Assembly (NCBI RefSeq): GCF_902502825.2
Contig: NZ_LR723670.1
Location: 1-64,000, forward strand
Reading direction: 5' to 3'
Length of the DNA: 64,000 bases
From: Pseudorhizobium flavum
Lineage (GTDB): Bacteria; Pseudomonadota; Alphaproteobacteria; Rhizobiales; Rhizobiaceae
The notes beneath the pieces were generated by a model. That model searched no databases and was not told the origin of the DNA. It was given only the letters and a program-made list of their open reading frames with translations. Of the stretch, positions 54,078-64,000 are shown piece after piece. The first letter of the stretch is position 1. Every line of letters starts with the position of its first letter. The position numbers and the translations under genes are program-made.

Positions 54078-56747
54078 TTACAGCGTGCGCGTGATGTGCT
54101 CCACGCGGAAGCACTCGATGACGTCGCCGGCGCGAATGTCCTCGTAGTTCTCGAAGGCCATACCGCATTCCTGGCCGACCGGCACCTCCGCAACCTCGTC
54201 CTTGAAGCGCTTGAGCGTCTTGAGCTTGCCTTCGTGGATGACGACGTTGTCGCGCAGAAGGCGGACGCCCGCACCGCGTTCGACCTTGCCTTCCGTGACA
54301 CGGCACCCGGCGACCTTGCCGATCTTGGTGATGTTGAACACCTCGAGGATCTCGGCATTGCCGAGGAAGGTTTCGCGCCGCTCGGGCGAGAGCAGGCCGG
54401 ACATCGCCGCCTTCACGTCATCCACCAGGTCGTAGATGATGTTGTAGTAGCGGATCTCGATGCCTGAGCGCTCGGAAGCCGCACGGGCCTGCGCATTGGC
54501 ACGAACGTTGAAGCCGATGATCGCGGCATTGGAGGCCTCGGCGAGCGAGATATCCGATTCCGTGATGGCGCCAGCACCGGAATGGACGATGCGGACCCGC
54601 ACTTCGTCGGTCCCGAGCTTCTCGAGCGCGCCGGCAATGGCTTCGATCGAGCCTTGGACGTCGCCCTTGATCAGCAGCGGGAACTCCTTCAGGCCGGAGC
54701 TCTGGAGCTGGCTCATCATCTGCTCGAGCGAGCCGCGCGAGCCGGACTGGCGGGCGGCTGCCTTGTCGCGGGCAAGCCGCTGGCGGTACTCGGAGATCTC
54801 GCGCGCACGGCTCTCGCTGTCGACGACCGCGAAGCGATCGCCAGCGGCGGGCGTGCCCGACAGACCCAGAACCTCCACAGGCATGGCCGGTCCGGCTTCC
54901 TTCACATGCTCGCCCTTATCGGTGACGAGGGCGCGGACGCGGCCCCACTGGTCGCCGGCAACCAGGATCTGGCCGGGCTTCAGCGTACCCTTCTGGACGA
55001 GGACCGTCGCGACGGCACCACGGCCGCGATCGAGCTGAGCTTCGATAACGGTACCCTCGGCCGTCCGGTTCGGGTTTGCCTTGAGGTCGAGGATTTCCGC
55101 CTGCAGCAGGATTGCTTCGAGCAGCTTGTCGAGATTGGTCTTGTTCTTCGCCGATACCTCGACGTCGAGAACCTCACCGCCCATGCTTTCCACGAAGACT
55201 TCGTGCTGCAGGAGTTCCGTGCGGACCTTCTGCGCATTCGCCGTCGGCTTGTCGATCTTGTTGATCGCCACGATGATCGGCACGCCGGCCGCCTTCGCGT
55301 GATTGATGGACTCGATTGTCTGCGGCATCACGCTGTCATCAGCGGCGACCACGAGGATCGCGATGTCGGTGGCCTGCGCGCCGCGGGCACGCATTGCCGT
55401 GAAGGCGGCGTGGCCGGGCGTATCGATGAAGGTGATCTTCTGGCCGTTCTGCTCGACCTGATAGGCGCCGATATGCTGGGTGATACCACCCGCTTCGCCG
55501 GCGACCACATTGGCCTGACGGATGGCGTCGAGCAGCGAAGTCTTGCCGTGGTCGACATGGCCCATGATCGTGACGACCGGCGGACGCGGCTCCAGCTCAC
55601 CTTCGTCGTCGACAACGTCAAAGATGCCTTCCTCGACGTCGGACTCCGAGACGCGCTTGACGGTATGACCGAACTCGACGGCGATCAGTTCTGCCAGGTC
55701 GGCGTCGATGACGTCGCCCGGCTTCATCATCTGGCCTTCCTTCATCAGGAACTTGATGACGTCGACAGCGCGTTCGGACATGCGCTGGGACAGTTCCTGG
55801 ATGGTGATCGTTTCCGGCAAGGTCACCTCGCGCATGACCTTCTCGCGCGGCTCCTGCATCTGGCTGCGGCGGAACTTCTCCTGCCGACGGCGCATCGCAG
55901 CCATGGAACGGCCGCGGGCGTTGCCGCCATCGTCGTCGGTGCTGACGGTGGTGACCGTCAGCTTGCCGCGGCGGCGCTCATCCTCAGTTTTCGGACGTGC
56001 GGGCGCCTTGGCGGGCGCCGGGGCAGCTACGCGTCCACGGACGGGAGCTCCGCGTGGCGGACCGCGGTCGTCGTCTTCCTCGTTGCCAGCCTTGCGTCCG
56101 CGACCGATGACCGGCTGTGCGGGAGCAGCAGGCTGCGTGCGCGAAATGCCCGGGCGTGCATCTGCGGCACGCTCCGCTGGTGCAGGCGTTGCAGCCGGCG
56201 CCGGTGCTTCCTCGACGGGCACTTCTACGGGAGCCGGTTCGGCGGCGCGACGGGCAGCCTCTTCGGCTTCCTGCAACCTACGGCGTTCTTCTTCTGCCTG
56301 ACGACGCGCTTCGTCTTCGGCACGCTGCTTGGCTTCGATGACTTCGCGGGCCTGCGCTTCAACCAGTGCACGGCGACGTGCATCCATTTCACTGGCAGAC
56401 AGGTCATGCAGTACCGCACCCCGGGGGCGCTCGCCTTGCCGCTGCTGTGGGGCCGGCGCCGCAGGGCGTTGGGCCTGCGTTGGTTGATGAACGCGGGTTG
56501 CCGGCGGGTTCGGCTGCTGCGGGCGCGGCGCAGGTGCGGCAGGCTCTGCAGCACGGGGCGTCGGTGCCGTAAATGCCGGCTTGTCGTCCTCCGGGCGGAT
56601 CGGACGGCGCTTGCGGGTCTCGACCACAACCGCCTTCGTACGACCCCGGCCCATATCCTGGCGCACAGTGCCCTGGCTCACTCCCGAAGGCTTCAGGGTG
56701 AGGGTCTTCTTAACCCCAAGCGTCTTGTCGTCTTTGTTGTCGGTCAT
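54078..56747 (-). CDS. infB: Translation initiation factor IF-2
   Basis: An 889-aa GTPase. The long Arg/Pro/Ala-rich N-terminal part (~1-300) contains an [21 protein letters not shown] helix. An IF2-N segment ([14 protein letters not shown]) lies near 300, and the G domain has GHVDHGKTS near 395 and NKIDKP (G4). The C-terminal half holds EF-Tu-like domain II and IF-2 C domains. Delivers fMet-tRNA to the 30S subunit. No rbfA or truB follows, which is unusual. Confidence 0.96.
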   Translation of the reverse strand: MTDNKDDKTLGVKKTLTLKPSGVSQGTVRQDMGRGRTKAVVVETRKRRPIRPEDDKPAFTAPTPRAAEPAAPAPRPQQPNPPATRVHQPTQAQRPAAPAPQQRQGERPRGAVLHDLSASEMDARRRALVEAQAREVIEAKQRAEDEARRQAEEERRRLQEAEEAARRAAEPAPVEVPVEEAPAPAATPAPAERAADARPGISRTQPAAPAQPVIGRGRKAGNEEDDDRGPPRGAPVRGRVAAPAPAKAPARPKTEDERRRGKLTVTTVSTDDDGGNARGRSMAAMRRRQEKFRRSQMQEPREKVMREVTLPETITIQELSQRMSERAVDVIKFLMKEGQMMKPGDVIDADLAELIAVEFGHTVKRVSESDVEEGIFDVVDDEGELEPRPPVVTIMGHVDHGKTSLLDAIRQANVVAGEAGGITQHIGAYQVEQNGQKITFIDTPGHAAFTAMRARGAQATDIAILVVAADDSVMPQTIESINHAKAAGVPIIVAINKIDKPTANAQKVRTELLQHEVFVESMGGEVLDVEVSAKNKTNLDKLLEAILLQAEILDLKANPNRTAEGTVIEAQLDRGRGAVATVLVQKGTLKPGQILVAGDQWGRVRALVTDKGEHVKEAGPAMPVEVLGLSGTPAAGDRFAVVDSESRAREISEYRQRLARDKAAARQSGSRGSLEQMMSQLQSSGLKEFPLLIKGDVQGSIEAIAGALEKLGTDEVRVRIVHSGAGAITESDISLAEASNAAIIGFNVRANAQARAASERSGIEIRYYNIIYDLVDDVKAAMSGLLSPERRETFLGNAEILEVFNITKIGKVAGCRVTEGKVERGAGVRLLRDNVVIHEGKLKTLKRFKDEVAEVPVGQECGMAFENYEDIRAGDVIECFRVEHITRTL

Positions 56748-56848
56748 TCCGTTCCTGTTCCTTCAAACGAGGACGGATGGCGTACATCAGACCTCGTTTC
56801 TCAATGCATGTCTCTCGGTGCGGCGGCCGGCTGCTGCCGGTGACCGCG

Positions 56849-57529
56849 TCATGTCTGTGGCCGGCGGGCGCCGCCACCTGCTCCCGATTGACCGGCACCG
56901 CGGTACTTTTCGAGCATGGTTGCGCGCTTCACTACACCCTCACCCGCCTGTCCGGCAAGCGCCGCGGCATGGATAAAAGCATTCTGGCCTAACAGTTCGT
57001 CCATTTCCGCCCCGGTGAAGAACGAAAACGATGGTATGTCTTCATCGGCATCGGTGCCGAGCCTCCAGGCCTTTCTGGCCTGGTCGATCTTGCGCACGCC
57101 GTCGGCCGCAGCATCGGCTGCATGGAAGACGGCAACCGCCGCACCTGAGCGCACGGCGGCATCCACTTTCATGGCGCCGCTGACGAACTGCCCGGCCTTG
57201 CGGGCCAGGTTCATCATCCCGGCGAGATCGGCTGCGATCAACCGGTCGACGAGGGCGCCGAGGTCAGGGTCGGCCTGCACGTCCCGCTTCAGGGCACGCG
57301 AGAACAGCTTTCGCTGCACTGCCCGCTCAACGAGCGCCCGGTCCGTCTTGACCCAGCACCCGCGCCCCGGAAGCTGCCGCTTCAGATCAGGAACAACCTT
57401 CCCATCGGGGCTGGCAACGAACCGGATCAGCATCTCCGGCGCTACCGTCTCGCGGGTGACGATGCAGGTGCGATCGTTCACGACCAACTCCGCATCGTCC
57501 TGCTCCTGTCCGACTTCTCCGGCGATCAT
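56849..57529 (-). CDS. YlxR family RNA-binding protein with L7Ae-like C-terminal domain
   Basis: A 226-aa protein. Residues ~10-95 are the YlxR/DUF448 domain (RTCIVTRE, GRGCWVKTDRALVERAVQRKLFSRAL). Residues ~105-200 are an L7Ae/L30e-like domain (ARKAGQFVSGAMKVDAAVRSGAAVAVFHAADAA). This fusion is standard in alphaproteobacteria between nusA and infB. ATG overlaps the nusA stop. YlxR binds RNA and may affect RNase P in Gram-positives; its role here is unproven. Confidence 0.92.
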   Translation of the reverse strand: MIAGEVGQEQDDAELVVNDRTCIVTRETVAPEMLIRFVASPDGKVVPDLKRQLPGRGCWVKTDRALVERAVQRKLFSRALKRDVQADPDLGALVDRLIAADLAGMMNLARKAGQFVSGAMKVDAAVRSGAAVAVFHAADAAADGVRKIDQARKAWRLGTDADEDIPSFSFFTGAEMDELLGQNAFIHAAALAGQAGEGVVKRATMLEKYRGAGQSGAGGGARRPQT

Positions 57530-59133
57530 TCCTCGGCGACGGCTTCCGCCTCCTCTTCTTCTTCCGGCTGGTCAGCGGCGAGATCTTCCTCGGTGATCCA
57601 ACCTGCAAGCAGGCGGGCCTGGACGATCATGTTCTCCGCTTCGGCACGCGACACGTCGAACTTCGAGAACAGACCGTCGAACTTCTTCGTTTCGCCGTCC
57701 TTGCGCTCGCTCCAGCCGACAAGATCGTCGGCGGCGCAGCCTGCAAAGTCCTCGACGGTCTTTATGCCGTCCTCGCCGAGTGCCACCAGCATCTGGCCGT
57801 TGAGGCCGTCGATCTGGCGCAACTCGTCCTGGACGCCGAGTTCCTTGCGCTTGGCGTCCATCTCCGCCTCGATCTTCTCAAGGTATTCGCGGGCGCGCGT
57901 CTGGATTTCCTGGGCGGTATCCTCGTCGAAGCCTTCGATGGAAGAGATCTCGTCAAGCTCGACATAGGCGAGTTCCTCGACCGCCGCGAAGCCTTCCGAG
58001 GCCAGCACCTGGCCAACCATCTCGTCGACGTCGAGCGCTTCCATGAAGAGGTCGGTCCGCTCGTTGAATTCCTTCTGGCGACGTTCGGACTCTTCCTGTT
58101 CCGTCAGGATGTCGATGTCCCAGCCAGTCAGCTGCGAGGCCAGACGGACATTCTGTCCGCGGCGACCGATGGCGAGCGACAGCTGCTCGTCCGGCACCAC
58201 CACTTCGATGCGTTCTGCATCCTCGTCGAGAACGACCTTCGCCACTTCCGCCGGCTGCAGCGCGTTGACGATGAAGGACGCCGGGTCGTTCGACCAGGGA
58301 ATGATGTCGATCTTCTCGCCCTGCAGTTCGCCGACAACGGCCTGCACGCGGCTACCACGCATACCGACGCAGGCGCCGACCGGGTCGATCGAGGAGTCGT
58401 TGGAGATCACAGCGATCTTTGCGCGCGACCCCGGGTCGCGGGCAACGGAGCGGATCTCGATGATGCCGTCGTAGATTTCCGGCACTTCCATCGTGAAGAG
58501 CTTCACCATGAACTGCGGATGGGTACGCGACAGGAAGATCTGCGGGCCGCGCTGCTCACGACGCACGTCGTAGACATAGGCGCGGACGCGGTCGCCATAG
58601 CGCATGGTCTCGCGCGGGATCATCTCGTCACGGCGGATGATGCCTTCACCACGGCCGAGATCGACGATGACATTGCCGTACTCGACGCGCTTGACGGTGC
58701 CGTTGACGATCTCGCCGACGCGGTCCTTGAACTCGTCATACTGGCGGTCACGCTCGGCTTCGCGCACCTTCTGGACGATGACCTGCTTGGCAGACTGAGC
58801 GGCGATACGGCCGAAATCCATAGGCGGCAGCGGGTCGGCGATGAAGTCGCCGATCTTGGCGTCCGGGTTGCGGTCGCGCGCCAGTTCCAGGGGGATCTGC
58901 GTGCCGTAGTCCTCGGCCTGCTCGACCACTTCCAGCAAGCGCTGCAGGCGAATCTCGCCGGTCTTCGAATTGATGTCGGCGCGGATGTTGGTCTCGGAAC
59001 CGTAGCGCGAGCGCGCTGCCTTCTGAATGGCGTCGGCCATCGCGGCCAGCACGATCTCGCGGTCGATGACCTTCTCACGTGCCACTGCATCCGCGATCTG
59101 CAGAAGCTCAAGCCGGTTTGCACTCACTGCCAT
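57526..59133 (-). CDS. nusA: Transcription termination/antitermination factor NusA
   Basis: A 535-aa protein: NusA N-domain (1-~125), S1 domain (~135-200, [22 protein letters not shown]), KH1 and KH2 ([49 protein letters not shown]). Two C-terminal acidic/HhH-type repeats follow, as in Gram-negative NusA, ending in an acidic tail. Controls pausing, termination and antitermination. Coupled to ylxR; 49 bp after rimP. Confidence 0.96.
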   Translation of the reverse strand: MAVSANRLELLQIADAVAREKVIDREIVLAAMADAIQKAARSRYGSETNIRADINSKTGEIRLQRLLEVVEQAEDYGTQIPLELARDRNPDAKIGDFIADPLPPMDFGRIAAQSAKQVIVQKVREAERDRQYDEFKDRVGEIVNGTVKRVEYGNVIVDLGRGEGIIRRDEMIPRETMRYGDRVRAYVYDVRREQRGPQIFLSRTHPQFMVKLFTMEVPEIYDGIIEIRSVARDPGSRAKIAVISNDSSIDPVGACVGMRGSRVQAVVGELQGEKIDIIPWSNDPASFIVNALQPAEVAKVVLDEDAERIEVVVPDEQLSLAIGRRGQNVRLASQLTGWDIDILTEQEESERRQKEFNERTDLFMEALDVDEMVGQVLASEGFAAVEELAYVELDEISSIEGFDEDTAQEIQTRAREYLEKIEAEMDAKRKELGVQDELRQIDGLNGQMLVALGEDGIKTVEDFAGCAADDLVGWSERKDGETKKFDGLFSKFDVSRAEAENMIVQARLLAGWITEEDLAADQPEEEEEAEAVAEE

Positions 59134-59182
59134 TGTCGTTCGTCTCCGTCAGTCGAAATCTGTGCGGCCGATGGGCCGGTTG

Positions 59183-59770
59183 TTACTCGTCGTCTTCGCC
59201 GTTCTGGTTGGCCGCCTGGGCCTTGGCCAGCTTGTCGGCGCGCAGCGCATCCCGGATCAGGTCATCCGTCAGGATCAGCTTGGCTTCCGAGAGCGCCGTA
59301 AAGGGAATGGTGACACTCGGCGCCTCACCATAGGCTACCTGGTCGCGCTCGATCCTGAAGCCTTCGTCATTCGTCTCGACGATCTTGCCGCGGAACCGCT
59401 TGCGATTGTCGATCATGATCGACGTCTCGCATTTGACGATATGGCCCTGCCAGCGCAAGAAATCCGACTTGCGGACCATCGGCCGGTCGATACCGGGCGA
59501 CGACACCTCGAGATGATATGCCTTATCTATCGGATCTTCTACATCAAGGACAGGCGAAATCGCGGTCGAGATCGTTTCGCAGTCCTCGACGGTCATCGTG
59601 CCGTCATTCCTCTCGGCCATGACCTGCAGCGTCAGCCCGTTCTGGTTCATCAGCCGGACGCGCACCAGGCGGTAATCCATTGAGGCAATCACCGGCTCGA
59701 TGATCTCGGCGATCCTGAGGTCAAGCCCGGTTTCGATGATGATGCGTGCTTCGTGTTCGGTATGCGACAT
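59183..59770 (-). CDS. rimP: Ribosome maturation factor RimP
   Basis: A 195-aa protein with the RimP N-domain ([25 protein letters not shown]), the hallmark [22 protein letters not shown] and [14 protein letters not shown], and the C-terminal SH3-like domain. ATG 59770 is preferred over the longer frame (59854), which begins inside the leader hairpin. First gene of rimP-nusA-ylxR-infB. Needed for 30S maturation. Confidence 0.94.
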   Translation of the reverse strand: MSHTEHEARIIIETGLDLRIAEIIEPVIASMDYRLVRVRLMNQNGLTLQVMAERNDGTMTVEDCETISTAISPVLDVEDPIDKAYHLEVSSPGIDRPMVRKSDFLRWQGHIVKCETSIMIDNRKRFRGKIVETNDEGFRIERDQVAYGEAPSVTIPFTALSEAKLILTDDLIRDALRADKLAKAQAANQNGEDDE

Positions 59771-59824
59771 GGAAATTCCGGTCGTCGTTGCCAGATGAGC
59801 CTCGGCCCGTGTCGATCGCCTAAC

Positions 59825-59856
59825 AAAAAAGAGCGGGTCCCGGTCAGGCCCCACTC
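59825..59856 (-). terminator. Terminator-like hairpin (possible attenuator) in the rimP-nusA leader
   Basis: On the minus strand GAGTGGG pairs with CCCGCTC (7 bp with one T-G) around a 12-nt loop, then TTTTTT. It lies between the predicted promoter (59885-59913) and the rimP ATG, with no gene between. It could therefore stop a short leader transcript and act as an attenuator. Confidence 0.6.
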
Positions 59857-59884
59857 TTCATCAAACGATCAAGAATATAGCCCG

Positions 59885-59913
59885 CATATACGTGGTCTAG
59901 CCGGCTTTTGCAA
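59885..59913 (-). promoter_or_regulatory. Candidate sigma-70 promoter of the rimP-nusA-infB operon
   Basis: Minus strand TTGCAA (59908-59913), 17-bp spacer, TATATG (59885-59890); transcript start expected near 59878, about 22 nt before the leader hairpin. An alternative -10 (CTATAT at 59874-59879) has no good -35. Confidence 0.5.
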
Positions 59914-60001
59914 GGGCGGTGGCCCAGTCCCATCCGGACTGGCTTCTGACGGAAGCCGCCCTATACTTCGAGCCTCATCTGCAGCCGAGTTGGAATTCCG
60001 C

Positions 60002-61630
60002 GTGACAGAGACCCGATCGCCGTTCGCGCCGCTGCGCCACCAGACCTATCGCACCATGTGGTTTGCCAGTCTCGCCTCCAATCTGGGTGGCCTGATCCAG
60101 GCGGTCGGTGCGGCCTGGATGATGACAGCTCTTACCACGTCCGAAAACCTCATCGCTCTGGTGCAGGCTTCCACCGCCCTGCCGATCATGCTTTTCTCGG
60201 TGGTGTCGGGCGCCCTGGCGGACAGCTTCGACCGGCGCAGGGTCATGTTGGCTGCGCAGTTCCTCATGCTCGTCGCCTCTCTGCTGCTGGCGGTCTTCGC
60301 ATCCTCCGACCTCCTGACGCCTGGGCTGTTGCTGATGTTCACCTTCGTCATCGGCTCCGGGACAGCCCTTCACAATCCGTCCTGGCAGGCGTCGGTAGGC
60401 GACATGGTACCCCGCCCGGACCTGCCCGAGGCGGTTTCCCTCAACAGCGCAGGCTTCAACATCATGCGCAGCGTCGGCCCGGCGCTCGGCGGCGTCATCG
60501 TCGCCGCGGCCGGTGCGGCCACTGCGTTTGCCATCAATGCAGTCAGCTATTTCGCACTGATCTATGCGCTTTTACGCTGGAAGCCGGATTATCCGAAGAA
60601 CCCGCTTCCCCGCGAGACCCTCGGCAGTGCCATCTCGGCCGGCTTCCGCTATGTCGCCATGTCGCCGAACCTCGAAAAGGTGATGGTCCGCGGCTTCGTC
60701 TTTGGCCTGTCCGCCGGATCGGTGCTGGCGCTGCTCCCCATCGTCGCCCGTGATCTCCTGGAGGGCGGGCCACTGACCTACGGGATCATGTTCGGTGCGT
60801 TCGGCGTTGGCGGCATCGCCGGAGCTTTCCTGAACGCAGGCATTCGCCAGCAGCTGAGAAGCGAGCAGATCGTCCGAACGAGCTTCACGGGGTTTGCCCT
60901 GAGCGCAGCGACGATCGGGCTCAGTACATCGAGCGTGATCACCTTCCTGGCGCTGGTTCTCGCCGGAATCTGCTGGGTCGTCACCCTGTCGCTCCTCAAC
61001 ACGGTGGTGCAGCTTTCGACACCCCGCTGGGTGGTTGGACGCGCTCTTTCCCTCTACCAGACCGCCACGTTCGGAGGCATTGCTGGCGGCAGCTGGCTCT
61101 GGGGTTACTGGGCAGAGGAATTCAACCCCACCAACGCGCTGGTCATGTCCAGCCTGTTGATGCTGGCCGGGGCGGCGCTCGGATTGCGGCTGCCCATGCC
61201 CGATTTCCGGTCACTGAACCTCGATCCGCTCAACCGCTTCGTAGAGCCCTCGCTCGGCCTGGAGATCCAGCCCCGGAGCGGGCCGATCGTCATCCAGGTA
61301 GATTACGACATCGCCGATGAAGACCTGCCGGAGTTTCTCTCGCTGATGGCCGAGCGGCGCCGGATCCGCATTCGCGACGGTGCGCGCAACTGGGCGCTGA
61401 TGCGTGATCTGCAGTATCCGGAAATCTGGACCGAAACCTATCACGTGCCGACATGGGTGGAGTACGTCCGGCACAACCAGCGTCGCACGCAGGCGGACGC
61501 AGAGACGACGGACCGGATACTGTCCCTCCATCGTGGCGAAAAGGTTCGGGTTCACCGGATGATCGAGCGGCAGACGATCCCCTCAACAAGGGACGATGTG
61601 TTCCATCAGCCGCATATCGATACGCACTGA
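60002..61630 (+). CDS. MFS transporter, MFS_3 (transmembrane secretion effector) family
   Basis: A 542-aa permease starting at GTG 60002. About 12 TM helices run through residue ~410. Motif-A-like loop ADSFDRRRVMLAAQ follows TM2. A ~125-residue cytoplasmic C-terminal domain follows (VIQVDYDIADEDLPEFLSLMAERRRIRIRDGARNW), which is typical of MFS_3 proteins and resembles antibiotic-monooxygenase-like folds. Relatives include exporters of siderophores and drugs. The frame extends upstream to 59753, but that part overlaps the rimP leader and is unlikely to be translated. Ends 6 bp from the convergent transglycosylase. Confidence 0.85.
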   Translation: MTETRSPFAPLRHQTYRTMWFASLASNLGGLIQAVGAAWMMTALTTSENLIALVQASTALPIMLFSVVSGALADSFDRRRVMLAAQFLMLVASLLLAVFASSDLLTPGLLLMFTFVIGSGTALHNPSWQASVGDMVPRPDLPEAVSLNSAGFNIMRSVGPALGGVIVAAAGAATAFAINAVSYFALIYALLRWKPDYPKNPLPRETLGSAISAGFRYVAMSPNLEKVMVRGFVFGLSAGSVLALLPIVARDLLEGGPLTYGIMFGAFGVGGIAGAFLNAGIRQQLRSEQIVRTSFTGFALSAATIGLSTSSVITFLALVLAGICWVVTLSLLNTVVQLSTPRWVVGRALSLYQTATFGGIAGGSWLWGYWAEEFNPTNALVMSSLLMLAGAALGLRLPMPDFRSLNLDPLNRFVEPSLGLEIQPRSGPIVIQVDYDIADEDLPEFLSLMAERRRIRIRDGARNWALMRDLQYPEIWTETYHVPTWVEYVRHNQRRTQADAETTDRILSLHRGEKVRVHRMIERQTIPSTRDDVFHQPHIDTH

Positions 61631-61636
61631 GGAGGG

Positions 61637-62875
61637 CTATTTCAGCCGGTCTTTCAGCGAAGCGCTCGGAAAGCAGGTGGCAGAAAGTCCGTTTTTCGCC
61701 TGCCAGTCACCGATGGATCGCCGCGTCTTGTAGCCCGCAAGCCCGTCGACCTTGCCGACGTCGTAGCCCTGTGCCACGAGGGCCTTCTGCATCGCGAGCA
61801 CGTCCGACCGCTTCATTTGGCCGACATCTCCCCACGGCGCCTGGAAAGCTCCTGAGCCATAGGCGATCCGGTCCGCAAGGTTGCCTATGAAGAGAGCGTA
61901 GAGGTCGGAATTGTTGTACTGCTTGAGCACGTAGAAGTTGGGTGTGACGATGAACTGTGGCCCGTGCCGCCCCGCCGGGACGAGCATCATGCCATCGGCC
62001 CGCAGTTCAGGTTCGGGGAAACCGCGCCCGGAGACGCGCGAGATCCCCGTAGTTTCCCAGGAGGAGATCGGCCGCGCCAAGTCAGGCCCTTCCTGAGCAC
62101 AGCTGACGCTGTCGGGGATGGAGACCTCAAACCCCCAGTCGCGTCCCTTCTGCCACCCCTCCCGCGCCAGGTAGTTGGCAATCGACGCTAGGCTGTCAGG
62201 CACGGAATTCCAGATATCGCGATGTCCGTCACGGTCAAAATCCACCGCATATTTCAGATAGCTCGATGGCAGAAACTGCGGTTGGCCGAGCGCTCCGGCC
62301 CAGGAGCCCATCATCTTCGACGCGGTTATGTCGCCGCCCTCGATCATGTGCAGTGCTGCAACCAGTTCCGACCTGAACATCTCCTTGCGGGTCGACATGA
62401 AGGCCTTCGTCGCCAGAACTTCGATCGCGGAATGGGGGAGCTTGGCGCGTCCGAAGCCGGATTCGCGGCCCCAGATGGCTATGATGACCTCGCCGGGAAC
62501 GCCGTATGCTGCTTCGATCCGCTCCAGGGTTGTGCGATGCTGAGCGGCCAGGCTGCGTCCGGTGGCAGCCAGGCCCTGCAGGCGCTTCTCCGAGAAATAT
62601 GTGCCTGGAGACGAGAACTCCGCCTGGCTCTGATCCTGGCTGGGGGGCGGCGTGCTGCCGGGCGGCACAAGGTCGGGAAGGTCCCAGTTGAGCGATACGC
62701 CTTTGAATGCGCTGGCCATCGTCTTGTCCGAGATGCCGTTCTGCTTCGCTTCCGCCGACAGATCGCCGGCGATCCATCGCTGGAATTGCTTCTCCACCTC
62801 TGCACGCGAGGCTGAGTGCGCCGCAGCGGGGAGCAGGGAGAGGAATAGAGCGGCAGCGAAAGCACATCGTCGCAT
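61637..62875 (-). CDS. Lytic murein transglycosylase (MltB-like) with peptidoglycan-binding domain
   Basis: A 412-aa exported enzyme with a signal peptide (22 residues, ending AHSA). An SLT_2/MltB catalytic domain spans about 30-325, with catalytic Glu in AIWGRESGFGRAKLP and YLKYAVDFDRDGHRDIWNS. A C-terminal PG_binding_1 domain covers about 345-400 (SDVLAMQKALVAQGYDVGKVDGLAGYKTRRSI). Cleaves the MurNAc-GlcNAc bond to anhydro-MurNAc products, a possible source of sugars for the murQ locus. Start lies 9 bp after recR. Confidence 0.93.
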   Translation of the reverse strand: MRRCAFAAALFLSLLPAAAHSASRAEVEKQFQRWIAGDLSAEAKQNGISDKTMASAFKGVSLNWDLPDLVPPGSTPPPSQDQSQAEFSSPGTYFSEKRLQGLAATGRSLAAQHRTTLERIEAAYGVPGEVIIAIWGRESGFGRAKLPHSAIEVLATKAFMSTRKEMFRSELVAALHMIEGGDITASKMMGSWAGALGQPQFLPSSYLKYAVDFDRDGHRDIWNSVPDSLASIANYLAREGWQKGRDWGFEVSIPDSVSCAQEGPDLARPISSWETTGISRVSGRGFPEPELRADGMMLVPAGRHGPQFIVTPNFYVLKQYNNSDLYALFIGNLADRIAYGSGAFQAPWGDVGQMKRSDVLAMQKALVAQGYDVGKVDGLAGYKTRRSIGDWQAKNGLSATCFPSASLKDRLK

Positions 62876-62884
62876 GGAACCTCC

Positions 62885-63490
62885 TCAGATCGCGGTTCGT
62901 GCGCGAAGGGCAGCGGTCAGCGTCCCCTCGTCGAGATAGTCAAGCTCACCCCCTACGGGAACGCCATGGGCAAGCCGTGTGATCTTGACATCCAGGCCCG
63001 CGAGCTGATCGGTTATATAGTGTGCTGTCGTCTGTCCCTCGACGGTTGCGTTGACCGCAAGGATGATCTCCCGAACGCCGCCTTCGCTCACCCTTTCGAT
63101 CAGCGGGCGGATGTTGAGATCATCGGGACCGATGCCGTCCAGCGGCGAAAGGGTTCCGCCGAGCACGTGGTAGGCGGCGTTCATCGCCCCAGCGCGTTCC
63201 AATGCCCAGAGATCGGATACGTCTTCCACGACGATGATCATCGACTGGTCTCGGCGCGTATCGGTGCAGACGGTGCAGGGATCGACGGTATCGACGTTAC
63301 CGCAGCGCGAGCAAACCTTAACCTTGTCGTACGCCTCTCCCATGGCAAGCCCCAGCGGGCCGAGCAACTGTTCCTTCTTCTTGATCAGGTGAAGCGCCGC
63401 TCGCCGCGCCGAACGGGGTCCAAGGCCGGGGACCTTTGCCAGCAACTGGATGAGCTTTTCGATTTCGGGTCCGGTAACACGTTTTGCCAT
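62885..63490 (-). CDS. recR: Recombination protein RecR
   Basis: A 201-aa protein with helix-hairpin-helix [17 protein letters not shown], the four-Cys zinc motif [16 protein letters not shown], and Toprim motifs ([20 protein letters not shown]-like [26 protein letters not shown]). Length is normal. Acts with RecO and RecF in gap repair. The gene upstream (dnaX/ybaB in many genomes) is absent: a MOSC gene lies divergent instead. Confidence 0.96.
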   Translation of the reverse strand: MAKRVTGPEIEKLIQLLAKVPGLGPRSARRAALHLIKKKEQLLGPLGLAMGEAYDKVKVCSRCGNVDTVDPCTVCTDTRRDQSMIIVVEDVSDLWALERAGAMNAAYHVLGGTLSPLDGIGPDDLNIRPLIERVSEGGVREIILAVNATVEGQTTAHYITDQLAGLDVKITRLAHGVPVGGELDYLDEGTLTAALRARTAI

Positions 63491-63546
63491 GGGGGGCTTT
63501 TAGCTGATATCTCGACCGAACGGAATCGTAACAAGGGCCCCGGCCG

Positions 63547-64000
63547 ATGAAACTTGCCACCATCTGCCTGGGCCGGCCTGAAATCCTTCAGGGCAAGAGC
63601 TACAAGACCGGCATCAACAAGATAGCCGTCAACAGTCCGACGATGGTGGACAAGGCGGGCCTAGTCGGTGACTCGGTCTGCAACCGCAACCATCACGGAG
63701 GGCCGGACCAGGCAATTCTGCTGGAAGGCGAGCTGACGATGGCGTGGTGGTCCAGGCACATCGGTCGAGAGCTGCCGCCCGGGATCTTCGGGGAGAACCT
63801 TCGCATCGACGCGTTGGACGGACGCGACGTCTGCATCGGCGACCGGTTTGTCTTTGCAGAGGTGGTCTTGCAGGCAACGGCGCCGCGAATTCCCTGCGCG
63901 ACATTCGCGGCAAGGATGGGTGAGCATGACTTCGTCAGGCGATACTTGGCTGCCGGCCGCCCCGGCATTTATTGCCGCGTCCTGCGCGAAGGAGTTCTGG
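63547..64000 (+). CDS. MOSC domain protein (partial, C-terminus off window)
   Basis: About 151 residues visible from ATG 63547. It shows the MOSC core: GLVGDSVCNRNHHGGPDQAILL, FGENLRIDALDGRDVCIGD and the conserved Cys in PRIPCATFAAR. YiiM-like proteins of this type act in molybdenum-cofactor-dependent detoxification of N-hydroxylated compounds. The frame remains open at the window end. Confidence 0.85.
   Translation, partial: MKLATICLGRPEILQGKSYKTGINKIAVNSPTMVDKAGLVGDSVCNRNHHGGPDQAILLEGELTMAWWSRHIGRELPPGIFGENLRIDALDGRDVCIGDRFVFAEVVLQATAPRIPCATFAARMGEHDFVRRYLAAGRPGIYCRVLREGVL

Noticed and set aside
54582..56843. 753-codon plus-strand open frame
   Set aside because: It is the antisense shadow of infB; its length comes from the Arg/Ala/Pro-rich codons of the IF-2 N-terminus.

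Overview
The window looks like a chromosome segment of an alphaproteobacterium of the order Hyphomicrobiales, most likely family Rhizobiaceae. Pointers are the class II (CP4-like) aroA, the TIGR02300-aroA-cmk-rpsA block with tRNA-Ala beside it, an alpha-r14-type sRNA with three anti-Shine-Dalgarno loops, the rimP-nusA-ylxR-infB block, and a heavy load of ABC, TRAP and TctABC importers. Genus cannot be read from the sequence alone. Coding density is high and most intergenic gaps are short.

Layout: (a) 1-5985: partial 5-oxoprolinase divergent from a TRAP transporter (dctQMP), then a MarR-like regulator behind a terminator. (b) 5991-22450: an aromatic-acid island. A plus-strand unit (CoA ligase plus a five-gene Liv-type ABC importer) converges on a minus-strand unit (fused flavin monooxygenase/OYE-type reductase, SDR, enoyl-CoA hydratase, acyl-CoA dehydrogenase, RidA, hydratase/hydroxyacyl-CoA dehydrogenase fusion). 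This is the gene set expected for aerobic 2-aminobenzoyl-CoA (anthranilate) degradation. A divergent MarR gene plus glutaminase, and a kynurenine-formamidase-like hydrolase, flank it. (c) 22508-28927: a TctCBA tricarboxylate-type transporter, an orphan periplasmic binding protein and a TctD/TctE two-component system. (d) 28915-39196: amino-sugar and peptidoglycan-sugar catabolism: nagA, a SIS-domain deaminase/isomerase, a GntR regulator and a BadF-type kinase on the minus strand, divergent from murQ, a CUT1 sugar ABC importer and a Gfo/Idh/MocA oxidoreductase. An inverted repeat matching at 20 of 21 positions sits just upstream of both divergent start codons. (e) 39197-41674: a 639-bp gene-poor stretch and a secreted-type protein (choice-of-anchor L plus DUF4214) next to tRNA-Ala. 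(f) 41797-50419: core genes (tRNA-Ala, TIGR02300, aroA, cmk, rpsA), two unrecognised proteins, a short RNase D and the sRNA. (g) 50570-64000: tonB-exbD-exbB, kduD, infB-ylxR-nusA-rimP with a possible leader attenuator, an MFS exporter, a lytic transglycosylase, recR and a partial MOSC protein.

The most interesting units are the PTS-independent MurNAc/GlcNAc salvage locus with its mirrored operator, the anthranilate-CoA island with its own importer and a C-terminally shortened beta-oxidation fusion enzyme, the TctDE system with a PgtC-like orphan binding protein, and the sRNA with possible mRNA targets in the same window. Starts were chosen by ribosome-binding site, signal-peptide position and family alignment, so several are shorter than the longest open frame. 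All functions are inferred from sequence recognition; nothing was searched or computed.
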